NCBI GenBank assembly: GCA_944393505.1
Contig: CALYAK010000004.1
Span: forward strand, 22,467-86,466
From: an uncultured Clostridia bacterium
Lineage (GTDB): Bacteria; Bacillota; Clostridia; TANB77; CAG-508
Direction: 5' to 3'
Length of the DNA stretch: 64,000 bases
The notes beneath the pieces were generated by a model. That model did no database searches and had not been told where the DNA came from. It saw only the letters and a program-made list of their open reading frames with translations. Positions 8,518 to 16,378 of the stretch are shown here, one piece after another. Made by a program: the position numbers and the translations under genes. Each line of letters begins with the position of its first letter. The first letter of the stretch is position 1.

Positions 8518-8556
8518 AAGAGGACAAGTATTTTTTTGAAAAAATCGAAAAAATAC

Positions 8557-8585
8557 TTGACTTTTTTTTTCAACATGCTTATAAT
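8557..8585 (+). promoter_or_regulatory. Promoter of tRNA-Gly
   Basis: TTGACT (8557-8562) and consensus TATAAT (8580-8585) are separated by 17 bp, ending 20 bp before the tRNA. Confidence 0.8.
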
Positions 8586-8605
8586 ATTAATTGTCGTTAG
8601 GAAAT

Positions 8606-8679
<74 letters not shown>

Positions 8680-8683
8680 AAAG

Positions 8684-8712
8684 AAGAGGTTTTAGACCTC
8701 TTTATTTTTTTG
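8684..8712 (+). terminator. Terminator of tRNA-Gly
   Basis: AAGAGGT/AGACCTCTT stem with T-rich loop, followed by TATTTTTTTG. Confidence 0.7.
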
Positions 8713-8801
8713 TTTTCGAAACGCGAAACCCTGTAATATCAAGGGATTTTCCTTTTTACACATTTTTACACCTTCGTGCGTATTTTACTGTTTTTTTGTG
8801 T

Positions 8802-8855
8802 TTTTTTCTACATTTTTTCTACAATTTCAATTTTGTAGAAAAAATGTAGAAAAAA
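8802..8855. repeat. Perfect 23-bp inverted repeat beside the integrase
   Basis: Left arm 8802-8824 and right arm 8833-8855 are exact reverse complements with an 8-base loop. Each arm contains two copies of TTTTTTCTACA-type sequence. It lies between the tRNA-Gly terminator and the 3' end of int. No T-tract follows on the int side, so it is not a standard terminator; an integrase or Xis arm site is possible. Confidence 0.7.
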
Positions 8856-8902
8856 TCTTTTATGTTTAGAAATAAAATTAAAATAAATACGGTATTTTAT
8901 TT

Positions 8903-10090
8903 TCATTTTTCTTTTTCGTGTGTATTTTTCTCTTGTTCTATACGATTGAACATATTATTTGATTCATAATAATTATTAACTTTAATCAATTCCTCATTTT
9001 TAAATCTACTTAATATAGAAGTATAAGTATTAAGTGTGACAGCTATGTCTTTATGTCCCATAAGTTTTTGAAGAGTTACTGGTTGCATGCCGGCTTCGAT
9101 ACATCTTGTTCCAAAAGTATGCCTCAAGCTATGAGTAGTTATATCATAAATCCTAAAATTTTGACTTAGCATTCTTTTTAAAACCGTATTAACTGTTCGA
9201 GGATCGGACATAGAGCCATATTTACCCAAGAATAGTAATTGATCTTTATTATTTTTGGCAATTTCTTTTTGTTCTGCTACTTCTCCTAAAATATTATTAG
9301 GAATGGGAACGGTTCGAATACCTGCAACTGTTTTAGGAATATGCTTCATAATTACTCGTTCATTTTCATCTCTACTGAGAGTTTTATGAATATGGATGGC
9401 TCGATTTTTTAAGTCGATATCATCATATTGCAAGGCAAGGGCTTCGCCAATTCTTAATCCCATATATAATTGAATAAGGAATACGTTTTTATAAGGTTCT
9501 TCTGCAGTTGTTTTGTTGATAAGATATTCGGTAAAAGCTTGTTGCTCATCGATTTCCATAGCACGAATAATTTTATCCGGTTTATTGCTTTTTGGTTTAT
9601 ATACATCAATCATAGGATTAACTGTAATATATCCTTTTTCTTTTGCATAATTAAATGCTTGAGTAAATTGCATCATATATTTTTGCATATAGGAATTACT
9701 ATAATGTTTTAAGGAGTCGAAGTAAGCCTGCAATTCATCTGCTGTAATTTCAGAGATTTCTTTTGTACCGACAGAGGCTTGTTCGATCGTTTCAATTATT
9801 TTATTATTCTTTCCGTATTGTTGGGGAGAGACTTTATTAAATCGAAGTTTTCGATCATTAATTGCTTTCATCAATTCATTGATTGGAATACCATTGTGTT
9901 TGACATAGATACTATTATTCTTTTTATGTTCTTGCTCGATCAAAAATTGATTAGCTTCTTTTTCAGTAGCAAAGCTTTTTTTACGATGTATTTCTTTTCC
10001 AGTTTTTGGATCAATCGTTGTATAGGGAGCAAGCCAATTATCTCTTGTTTTATTATAGTAAGCTTTAGTAGATTCACGTTTTCTAGCCAT
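8903..10090 (-). CDS. int: Tyrosine recombinase (integrase)
   Basis: 395 residues, complete. N-terminal AP2-like arm-binding region (YTTIDPKTGKEIHRKKSFATEKEA), SAM-like core-binding domain (residues about 70-170) and C-terminal catalytic domain. Catalytic residues seen: Arg in GLRIGEAL, Lys/beta-hairpin region, HSLRHTFGTR, GHKD and the nucleophile Tyr in TLNTYTSI. The arrangement is that of Tn916/phage-type integrases. The Xis-like gene is 15 bp upstream on the same strand. The gene points toward tRNA-Gly, typical for an element integrated in a tRNA 3' end, though I found no exact second attachment copy. Confidence 0.92.
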   Translation of the reverse strand: MARKRESTKAYYNKTRDNWLAPYTTIDPKTGKEIHRKKSFATEKEANQFLIEQEHKKNNSIYVKHNGIPINELMKAINDRKLRFNKVSPQQYGKNNKIIETIEQASVGTKEISEITADELQAYFDSLKHYSNSYMQKYMMQFTQAFNYAKEKGYITVNPMIDVYKPKSNKPDKIIRAMEIDEQQAFTEYLINKTTAEEPYKNVFLIQLYMGLRIGEALALQYDDIDLKNRAIHIHKTLSRDENERVIMKHIPKTVAGIRTVPIPNNILGEVAEQKEIAKNNKDQLLFLGKYGSMSDPRTVNTVLKRMLSQNFRIYDITTHSLRHTFGTRCIEAGMQPVTLQKLMGHKDIAVTLNTYTSILSRFKNEELIKVNNYYESNNMFNRIEQEKNTHEKEK

Positions 10091-10105
10091 ATTTTCACCA
10101 CCTTT

Positions 10106-10417
10106 TTAAATTCTTTTTTGTGTTTTCCAAATTAAGTAGGCAATTAGAGATATCTTCCATTTCCTACCGATATTGATAGAGGGAAAATCCTCTCTTTTAA
10201 AAACTTCATAAGCCATATTTTCGCCAATTTGTAAATCTTGTGCGACTTGTTTTACGCTTAGATTATAAAATGGATTTTTCAGCTTTCTTAATACTTCTAA
10301 GATGATTCTTTCTTGGTAAGTATTCGCGTTTGTATATTCATTGTTAAGATCTTCTTTGGTTTCTATTGGGTATAGCATATCTTTTGTGCAGTTTTTTTGT
10401 GGATTTTGATCTTGCAT
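10106..10417 (-). CDS. Xis-like helix-turn-helix protein
   Basis: 103 residues. After a variable N-terminus, residues about 53-100 form a winged-helix/MerR-like DNA-binding domain of the excisionase type: LSVKQVAQDLQIGENMAYEV, a wing (FPSINIGRKWKIS) and the closing LIAYLIW. Position just before int and co-orientation support a role as recombination directionality factor. The first ATG follows AAAAAGGAGATAAAAT. Confidence 0.75.
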   Translation of the reverse strand: MQDQNPQKNCTKDMLYPIETKEDLNNEYTNANTYQERIILEVLRKLKNPFYNLSVKQVAQDLQIGENMAYEVFKREDFPSINIGRKWKISLIAYLIWKTQKRI

Positions 10418-10534
10418 ATTTTATCTCCTTTTTATATCTTTTTTTCTTTTTTAGCGATTCTTCGAAGCCTTACTCAAACAAAATACCCGCTTGAATTAGC
10501 TGTAATAAAACTTCCTCGAGTTTCTAACACACTA

Positions 10535-10763
10535 GAAGCTCAGCAGAGCTTCCGTGTGGTCGGGGAAAGGATTTTCCCCAACACCCCTTTCCCAAATACG
10601 CGAAATCATATTTATTGAGTAAACTCAATAAACATGATTTTGCTTGAGGCATTTTTCTATCCGAGCCTTGTTATTCTTTATCGCATTTCTCGAAATAGAC
10701 TTTGTTCGCTACGCTCTAAAATCTATTTCGCCCATAGCAAATTTCCTTAGAAATTTGCTATGG
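10535..10763. repeat. Cluster of five stem-loops in a 0.5-kb non-coding stretch
   Basis: The 10,418-10,916 gap has no credible gene. It holds GAAGCTC/GAGCTTC (10535-10552), GGGGAAA/TTTCCCC (10562-10579), an 17-bp stem with one mismatch (10603-10620 with 10623-10640, AAATCAT-TTTATTGAGT), CGAAATAGA/TCTATTTCG (10691-10699 with 10722-10730) and a perfect 13-bp stem CCATAGCAAATTT/AAATTTGCTATGG (10732-10763). Such density in a mobile element suggests an origin (oriT or single-strand origin) or attachment-related site; this is inference. Confidence 0.55.
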
Positions 10764-10916
10764 AGCGTCTCTTTAGATGTAGTGCTACCAGTCTAATTAG
10801 AGATGTGAATTTATTTTTCTTTTTTATTTTGATTGGTACAGGATAAAGTCTAAGTTTTGATTCCCGTAGATAGACTATTCTCTTTTATTTTCATAGCGGA
10901 AATAGTTTGTTTTGAT

Positions 10917-11489
10917 TTAGAATTCTTCATCTTCATCATCTCCTTCGGTTTTATTTTTTGTCAGATTGGTTAGTAGTAGTTCGATATGAATTAATGTATT
11001 GATCAAAGAGCGTTCGAAGATAGCTTTGGTGCTCTTGCTAGATGTTCCATCCAATTCTTTTGCTGGATAATCTGAATAGTCTTTTTGGGAAGGTAGATCT
11101 AGTTCTACGTTTGCAGGATAACTTTTATCAATCAGATCTTCTTCGAACCACAGAATATCTTCTTGTGAGATACTTTTAAATTCTCGATCTTTTTTGTCGA
11201 TTTTAACAAGGATAAGATCTCCTGCAATATTCCTATAATCAAAAACAATATGGGGAGGCATTTGTTTTCTTTTGTCTTTACTTGAGCAAACGATAAAGTG
11301 ATCTTTATAAGGAACGATGTCTAGATTCCTTTCGATAATTGCTTTTTTAAAGCGAGAAAGGTCTGGAATGATCTTAACTTCTGGTGTTTGCCCAGGTTTT
11401 TTATACAAAACGCGAAGAGGTTCGCGTTTTGTAGCTTTTGTGATCAGCATTTTTCGTAAGTTCCTTTCTTTTTTCTGTTTTTTCTTCAT
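10917..11489 (-). CDS. DUF3846-like element protein
   Basis: 190 residues. Residues about 20-110 resemble DUF3846 proteins of mobile elements: EPLRVLYKKPGQTPEVKIIP at the start, then a region ending in AGDLILVKIDK and FKSISQEDI. The C-terminal third is hydrophilic and ends in an acidic tail (EGDDEDEEF). It overlaps the upstream sigma-region-4-like gene by four bases (ATGA), indicating translational coupling. DUF3846 proteins are common on conjugative elements and phages; function not established. Confidence 0.55.
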   Translation of the reverse strand: MKKKQKKERNLRKMLITKATKREPLRVLYKKPGQTPEVKIIPDLSRFKKAIIERNLDIVPYKDHFIVCSSKDKRKQMPPHIVFDYRNIAGDLILVKIDKKDREFKSISQEDILWFEEDLIDKSYPANVELDLPSQKDYSDYPAKELDGTSSKSTKAIFERSLINTLIHIELLLTNLTKNKTEGDDEDEEF

Positions 11490-11860
11490 TTGGAATCACC
11501 TCGGAATACTTGTGCCTTACTTAAAATTTCCCAATTGTTCTTAAAATGCGTAATTCCTTTTTTACGAATAGAGATTACTTCCATCTTACTTAGTTTTAAT
11601 CTTCGGCAAATATCATTTAAGCGAGCATTTTCGATATAGGTTAGATACAGCACTTTTCTTTCAAGCAATGGAACAATTTTCATTGCTAGGTAATACGTTT
11701 GATCGGTAAAGATATTTTCTAAGTGATTGATATCTACGCCAATATCTTCTACTTGTTGCATCGACTTTGTGTAGTAGTTATCCTTTAGAATTTTGCGAAT
11801 TAAGTCATTGGGTAATGGAACATCTTTTGTATGCTTTTTTGGAAAGTTTTGTTTTTTCAT
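11486..11860 (-). CDS. Sigma-70 region 4-like DNA-binding protein
   Basis: 124 residues. The segment LLERKVLYLTYIENARLNDICRRLKLSKMEVISIRKKGITHFKNN (residues about 66-110) has the spacing of a sigma region 4 helix-turn-helix, as in phage ArpU-like or RinA-like late regulators. There is no region 2, so it is not a full sigma factor. It is the first gene of a two-gene transcript with the DUF3846-like gene, and likely controls element genes. The specific family is uncertain. Confidence 0.6.
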   Translation of the reverse strand: MKKQNFPKKHTKDVPLPNDLIRKILKDNYYTKSMQQVEDIGVDINHLENIFTDQTYYLAMKIVPLLERKVLYLTYIENARLNDICRRLKLSKMEVISIRKKGITHFKNNWEILSKAQVFRGDSK

Positions 11861-12056
11861 GTTTGAAATCTCCTTTTAATAAATTTGATTTCCAGAAATC
11901 AGTTTGTTCGAACTGAATATAGGGTAACACGAAAAAAAGAAGATTCATTATCTAACATAGGAGAGTGGAGAAAAACATAGCGTAGCATAGGATATGGAAA
12001 AAAATGGAATGATACGAGCAAAAAAAAGAAAGGTGCTCAATGAAAACGATCATTTT

Positions 12057-12458
12057 TTACCTTTTCTTTTTATCCAATTCTTTCATATAGATTAAATTAA
12101 GCATTAGGCTAATAATCGATTTTGCTGTGAGGAAGTAGGGATCGTAAGTGATACCAAATAGATCTTTAAAATGATCATGTGCCTTTTGATCGTTTCGGTA
12201 TTTAAAAGCATAGTCCAAATTTGCTTTGACCCTATTCGGAGGGATCTTGATTTGTTCTGCTAATTGATTGGTTAGTGATTTTAAAGCAATATCACGATCT
12301 TTAAAATTTGTTTGAAGTGCTAGTAAAATTAGATCTCTTAAATAATAGGTTCCTTTGGTGGTGGGGCTAAATCCTAAATTTAGGAGATAGGAGAGTATAA
12401 AAGCACGATATGAAATTTCTATTTTATCTTTTGTAGAAATTTCATATTTATTTTTCAT
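12057..12458 (-). CDS. Spo0A C-terminal-domain-like regulator
   Basis: 133 residues from the ATG at 12458 (MKNKYEIS), which has AAAGGATCG upstream; a longer in-frame start at 12491 is less likely because it would overlap the -10 box region. The sequence YLLNLGFSPTTKGTYYLRDLILLAL followed by QIKIPPNRVKANLDYAFKYR matches the layout of the Spo0A effector domain (G-x-K-G-YLR-A-I then P-x-RVE-AIRHA). There is no receiver domain. Stand-alone Spo0A-C proteins occur on mobile elements; this one lies next to the operator array described below and may be one arm of the element's switch. Confidence 0.65.
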   Translation of the reverse strand: MKNKYEISTKDKIEISYRAFILSYLLNLGFSPTTKGTYYLRDLILLALQTNFKDRDIALKSLTNQLAEQIKIPPNRVKANLDYAFKYRNDQKAHDHFKDLFGITYDPYFLTAKSIISLMLNLIYMKELDKKKR

Positions 12459-12482
12459 AACATTCGATCCTTTCGTAAAGAT

Positions 12483-12510
12483 ATTATACAAGAAAGGTTA
12501 ACATAAACAA
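12483..12510 (-). promoter_or_regulatory. Promoter of the Spo0A-C-like gene
   Basis: On the minus strand TTGTTT (12510-12505) and TATAAT (12488-12483), 16 bp apart. The nearest operator-like site (12522-12538) lies just upstream of the -35. Confidence 0.5.
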
Positions 12511-12521
12511 AATTTCGAAAA

Positions 12522-12672
12522 TTACCTCAATACGGAAAGAATGAATAAAACAATTACCTTATGAAGGTAAAATTATCTTACTACGATAGAAAATAGGAAG
12601 AAGGAGAACAAGAAAAATTCACAGAATGAAAAATAGATTTATAAAATCAAAAAAATTACCTTTTTAAGGTAA
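12522..12672. promoter_or_regulatory. Operator-like palindromes, left group
   Basis: Four sites share the 17-bp pattern TTACCTT-N3-AAGGTAA: 12554-12570 and 12656-12672 are perfect; 12522-12538 and 12573-12589 are degenerate. The starts of 12554 and 12573 are 19 bp apart. They sit upstream of the Spo0A-C-like gene. The likely binder is the XRE protein encoded at 13216. Confidence 0.65.
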
Positions 12673-12713
12673 AAAAATTAAGCCATAGGCGCAAATGTCA
12701 AAACCTATGGCTT
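12672..12713 (-). terminator. Minus-strand terminator
   Basis: AAGCCATAGG (12680-12689) pairs exactly with CCTATGGCTT (12704-12713); on the minus strand AATTTTTTT follows. It would end the transcript that starts at the minus promoter near 13.09 kb. Confidence 0.65.
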
Positions 12714-12954
12714 ATATATTAAATAAAACTATCGCAAGTAGTTTTATTAATATCAATATTATATCATAAAAATTGAAAATCCCCAAGGGGGTGGGGGAAA
12801 ATTTTTCCCCCGAGGTTCTGACTAATAACAGTTTCTTTTTAGCCTCCGTGGGATGGCTTTTTTTAATTTTCTGTATGACATTTGCATTCTTCCTTTGTAT
12901 AAGATTTCTAATAAGAGTAAAAACAATTACAATCAATATTACACAAAAGAACAA
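12712..12954 (-). CDS. Possible small membrane protein
   Basis: Up to 80 residues from a TTG start with a weak GAAG ribosome site. It begins with a strong hydrophobic segment (MFFCVILIVIVFTLI) followed by basic residues, a layout shared by small holin-like or type I toxin peptides. It lies inside a roughly 0.4-kb divergent transcript with its own promoter and terminator. A plus-strand terminator in the opposite direction (12841-12864) suggests overlapping antisense transcription. Coding status is uncertain. Confidence 0.3.
   Translation of the reverse strand: MFFCVILIVIVFTLIRNLIQRKNANVIQKIKKSHPTEAKKKLLLVRTSGEKFSPTPLGIFNFYDIILILIKLLAIVLFNI
12841..12864 (+). terminator. Plus-strand terminator inside the possible small gene
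   Basis: AGCCTCC-GTG-GGA(T)GGCT stem with one bulged base, followed by seven T. No plus-strand protein gene precedes it, so it would end a small RNA starting near 12.76 kb. A GGGGGAAAA/TTTTTCCCCC palindrome lies upstream at 12793-12811. Confidence 0.5.
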
Positions 12955-13088
12955 ACGTCATCTTCTGTAATATGGAATAACAGGCACTTGCGATGCCTGA
13001 AATAAGTAATTGTTTCAAGCAATGCTTGTGCGACTGATCAAGAACCATATTACAAAAATATAGTCAGTCTATCTTAATAGATAATTCT

Positions 13089-13184
13089 ATTATACCATAA
13101 AATTATGTAAACATCAACAACGTTTCGGTATCTAAGGAAAATTACCGCAATAAGGTAGAAAAATTATGTAAAGTATGATATAAT
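13089..13184. promoter_or_regulatory. Divergent promoters with tandem operators
   Basis: Leftward: TTGATG (13117-13112) and TATAAT (13094-13089), 17 bp apart. Rightward: TATAAT at 13179-13184 for the XRE gene. Between them lie two 17-bp operator-like sites, 13123-13139 (degenerate) and 13142-13158, whose starts are 19 bp apart as in the left group. The second overlaps the -35 region of the XRE gene, so autoregulation is likely. Confidence 0.6.
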
Positions 13185-13215
13185 AAAACTGTATTGAAAC
13201 TAAGGGGGATAAGTG

Positions 13216-13920
13216 ATGTATAGTTTAGATTCTTATCATTTTGGAAATTTGTTTCGAATAGCAAGGAAATCAAAAGCATTAAGTATTGAAGAAGTAGCCA
13301 AAAAGATTGATCGATCAGCAAGTACGGTTTATAAATATGAGGCAAATACGATTATACCAGATTTTGAAACAGTTATCCGTATTTGTAATGCGTTAGAAAT
13401 CCAATTAGATGAACTTGCCTTTGAAGAGGAAGTAGATTCTAATATTCAAACAAGCAACAATCCTTTTCCAACCGATATTTTATATCTATACTATATCGGA
13501 ATAGAAAAGCTTTACGAAATGAAATTGGAAATAAAGCCAGAAGATGGAATCATGAAAGTGTATTTTAAAGTACCGTTATTGAACGATAAAATATTCTATG
13601 TCGGATCTATTGAATCCAATTCAGATGTAGCCTTTATTATGCTAAAGAATTATGGATCATCGAATAATCATTTTGAAAAAGTAATGATCTATATTAATAT
13701 GAATCATGCGAGCGACGATATTCGAATGGGATTTATTGTTGGAGAAAAAGATAATACTTATAGCCCCGTAATCAAGAAAATCTGTGTTTTAAAAAAGAAG
13801 CTAGAGAAAGAGCAAAAAGAAGAAATATTTCAAAGGTTACAGATAACAAAAGAGGAAATGGAGCAAATAAAAAAAGATGGATACTGGTACCCAGATATTT
13901 CAAATGAAGTTGGATATTAA
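13216..13920 (+). CDS. XRE-family transcriptional regulator
   Basis: 234 residues from the ATG at 13216, behind AAGGGGGATAAGTG. Residues about 8-65 form a Cro/CI helix-turn-helix: FRIARKSKALSIEEVAKKIDRSASTVYKYEANTIIPDFETVIRICNALEIQLDEL. The C-terminal 150 residues form a separate beta-rich domain with no LexA-type protease motif seen, ending in a helical, charged tail. As the only CI-like protein of the element and flanked by an operator pair, it is the likely lysogeny-type repressor. Ligand unknown. Confidence 0.8.
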   Translation: MYSLDSYHFGNLFRIARKSKALSIEEVAKKIDRSASTVYKYEANTIIPDFETVIRICNALEIQLDELAFEEEVDSNIQTSNNPFPTDILYLYYIGIEKLYEMKLEIKPEDGIMKVYFKVPLLNDKIFYVGSIESNSDVAFIMLKNYGSSNNHFEKVMIYINMNHASDDIRMGFIVGEKDNTYSPVIKKICVLKKKLEKEQKEEIFQRLQITKEEMEQIKKDGYWYPDISNEVGY

Positions 13921-14002
13921 TAAAAGATAGAAAGCAAAAAGCAAATAATTTGAGAATAATCAAGTTATTTGTTTTTCATTGTAAATAATAGAAAAAGAAA
14001 TT

Positions 14003-14035
14003 CGACACAAAAGGTCAAAAAATGTCGAAAAGTGT
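14003..14035. repeat. CGACAC/GTGTCG inverted repeat
   Basis: CGACAC near 14003 and GTGTCG near 14030 flank a second TGTCGAAAA. It lies in the 277-bp gap before the protease gene, which also has a 10-bp palindrome GCTGGCCAGC near 14151. Regulatory or element-end role is unproven. Confidence 0.35.
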
Positions 14036-14197
14036 CGGAAAAAAGAGAGAAAAGTTTGTTTATGTGTATTTATTTTTTATAAAGTATATGATATAAGGAA
14101 GGTAAGGTTATTATAGGATTTTTTATAGTGGCATTATAGATACCCTATAGCTGGCCAGCAATCCTTTAATATAAAAAATAAAAGGAGGAAAAATTTT

Positions 14198-15193
14198 ATG
14201 AAGAAAAAGATGATAAAAATACTAACACTAATCCTAGTTGCTAATTTATTGATCTATACTTCGGTTATGGCTTATTCAAACTACAATGAAACACAGCAAT
14301 TTCAGAATACAATAACTTATTTTGATATGGAAACAAGAGAAATGGTAACAGAAGAAATACCGACACTAGAACAAATAATGATAGAAAAAAATCGTTCAAA
14401 TCTAAGTTCAACTATTAGCTCAAATCTAAATATAACCATAGATGAAAATGGAGGAAGAATAGAACCGTATATAGCAAATCCAACAGCGGAAGTAGAACCT
14501 AATATTATAATTGGCGGAGATAATCGCACACCAGTTACAAATACAACAGTTTATCCGTATAAAACGGTTTGTTATTTAGAGGTTACTTTTCCAGATGGTA
14601 CGAAAAGTTTATATGGTACAGGAGTGTTGGTTTATAAAGATGTAGTGCTTACAGCAGGACATGTTGTATATCAACCAAAACATGGAGGATATGCTACAAA
14701 GGTTGCCGTTTTTCCTGGAAGAGCTGGAGGACCTGGTGTTCAAGGTAGTGAACCATATTTATATACAACTGTGCAAAATTTATATGTAGATCCACAATAT
14801 GTAAGCAACCAAAGTGCTTATTATGATTGGGCTATGATGAAAACTTATGACCCAATTGGAAATTATGTTGGAGCATGGATGGGAATTGCTTATTCTGGTG
14901 ATTATTCCTTTTTTGTTAATGATGGATTAAGTGTGTCTATTGTGGGATATCCAGAGGATAAAGGTAAATATTATCAATATTACAGTAGAGATAGAGTCGC
15001 ATATGCGGAAAATAGGTTTATGGCTTACTATACGGATTCTTTTAGGGGACAGAGTGGATCTCCAGTTTACGAACAAGATCAATATGTGGTTGCAATTCAT
15101 CACGGTGATTGGCCTAACAGTCAACCGGCTTTAAATTTGGGAGTGAATATCAATCAAAGTAGATTTTCTTTAATTGTATCATGGATGAACTAA
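14198..15193 (+). CDS. Secreted V8-like glutamyl endopeptidase-type serine protease
   Basis: 331 residues; ATG behind AAAAGGAGGAAAAATTTT. A lysine-rich start and hydrophobic stretch (residues 6-25) form a signal peptide. A propeptide-like segment extends to about residue 100. The chymotrypsin-fold domain has the full triad: His155 in LTAGHVV, Asp210 in YYDWAMMK and Ser286 in GQSGSPV. The YGTGVLV and HHGDWP segments are typical of MEROPS family S1B (V8/BlaSE). It starts a tight same-strand run with two anchored Ig-like proteins (18- and 40-bp gaps) and a membrane-tethered sigma factor. It may process envelope partners, including the sensor part of that sigma factor; this is inference. Confidence 0.88.
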   Translation: MKKKMIKILTLILVANLLIYTSVMAYSNYNETQQFQNTITYFDMETREMVTEEIPTLEQIMIEKNRSNLSSTISSNLNITIDENGGRIEPYIANPTAEVEPNIIIGGDNRTPVTNTTVYPYKTVCYLEVTFPDGTKSLYGTGVLVYKDVVLTAGHVVYQPKHGGYATKVAVFPGRAGGPGVQGSEPYLYTTVQNLYVDPQYVSNQSAYYDWAMMKTYDPIGNYVGAWMGIAYSGDYSFFVNDGLSVSIVGYPEDKGKYYQYYSRDRVAYAENRFMAYYTDSFRGQSGSPVYEQDQYVVAIHHGDWPNSQPALNLGVNINQSRFSLIVSWMN

Positions 15194-15211
15194 TTTTAAG
15201 GGGAGTTTAAG

Positions 15212-15781
15212 ATGAAGAAAAAAGTTGTTATTATGACTCTGTTCTTGTTAATTTTGACAGGTATCATTGGAACTTTAGGTTATTTTTACACGGTAAATTG
15301 GCAAAAGAATAGTGATACAAAAAATATTGAATCAAAAGAAAAAAATGTTATGGAAGCAGTATTTGATGAAGAAGAAATAAATAGAACAGAGCCTGTTTTT
15401 AAAGAGGAGCCTCCAAGAGAAACAACAAAATATATCGAGAATGTTTGGATGGAAATCAAAGAAGGAACATTAACGAGAAGTGGAGCAACAATAATTATTT
15501 ATGACAATAATACAGAACATTTTGGATATCATGAAAAGTTTCGTATTGAAAAATACACAGAAAATGGATGGGAACTTCTACCGTTCTTATACCCAGATAT
15601 AGGATTTAATGAGATTGGCACTAGTCCGGCTAAAGAAAGTCCAATTGAAATGCAACAAAATTGGGCAAGATATTTTGGAGAACTATCCAATGGAACATAT
15701 CGACTTGTTAAAAGTGTGGCAGATATTGACTCATATAATGGAAAAGAGCAATTCTTCTATGTTGAGTTTACAATCGAATAA
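15212..15781 (+). CDS. Membrane-anchored protein with Big_14-like domain
   Basis: 189 residues. One N-terminal transmembrane anchor (VVIMTLFLLILTGIIGTLGYF), an acidic linker, then an Ig-like domain from about residue 80 with the pattern VWMEIKEGTLTRSGATI, YHEKFRIEKYTENGWELLP, WARYFGELSNGTYRLVKSV and a C-terminal VEFTIE. This order fits the bacterial Ig-like group 14 family. It is paralogous to the next gene. Faces outside the membrane. Its 18-bp distance from the protease gene indicates co-transcription. Confidence 0.75.
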   Translation: MKKKVVIMTLFLLILTGIIGTLGYFYTVNWQKNSDTKNIESKEKNVMEAVFDEEEINRTEPVFKEEPPRETTKYIENVWMEIKEGTLTRSGATIIIYDNNTEHFGYHEKFRIEKYTENGWELLPFLYPDIGFNEIGTSPAKESPIEMQQNWARYFGELSNGTYRLVKSVADIDSYNGKEQFFYVEFTIE

Positions 15782-15821
15782 TATGGAATCTTTTTCGTAG
15801 AATCATAAAGGAGGGAAGTAA

Positions 15822-16286
15822 ATGTCAAGAAAAATTATTATATTGACTTTTATCATTCTCTTCTTTTTTATTACTCTTGCATTGTTTTTACAGATAAATG
15901 GAGAGAAAAACGAATTAGAAGAAAGAACAAAAATTGAAGAAGTTTCCATGAAAGTGATTGATGATACCGTAACACCAAATGGAGCAGAGTTTGTTATTAC
16001 GGATCATTACATATACCCGGGATTTGGACATTTATATTGGTTTAATTTAGATTATCGAATTGAAAAACGAGAATGGGACAAATGGAGAGAGCTTGAAAAG
16101 ATTAAAGAAATAGATACGAGAGGTTATGATATTAGTCATTCTACTGGAGAAGATGGAACATGGACACAAAAGATTGATTGGACAGATACATATGGAGAAT
16201 TAAGCAAAGGGAATTATCGATGTGTAAAATGGGTCACTTGGGAGGGCGAAAAGCTATATTTTGAAGCAATTTTTACCATCGAATAA
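15822..16286 (+). CDS. Second membrane-anchored Big_14-like protein
   Basis: 154 residues, ATG behind AAAGGAGGGAAGTAA. N-terminal membrane anchor (IIILTFIILFFFITLALFL) and a single Ig-like domain with the same landmarks as its neighbour: DTVTPNGAEFVI, LDYRIEKREWDKWRELEK, IDWTDTYGELSKGNYRCVKWV and AIFTIE. The linker is much shorter than in the paralogue. The pair arose by duplication, and lies between a secreted protease and a tethered sigma factor. Confidence 0.75.
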   Translation: MSRKIIILTFIILFFFITLALFLQINGEKNELEERTKIEEVSMKVIDDTVTPNGAEFVITDHYIYPGFGHLYWFNLDYRIEKREWDKWRELEKIKEIDTRGYDISHSTGEDGTWTQKIDWTDTYGELSKGNYRCVKWVTWEGEKLYFEAIFTIE

Positions 16287-16378
16287 AGAGATAGAAAAGA
16301 AAATTTTTAACTTTTGGTGTTAAAAAGTGTAACCTTTTTGGAAAAAATGGAAATATTGGAATAAAGGGGTAAAAGAGG

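Noticed and set aside
12773..12970. 65-residue plus-strand hydrophobic frame
   Set aside because: It crosses a strong terminator (12841-12864) and has no ribosome site; hydrophobic only because it is antisense of the candidate small membrane gene.
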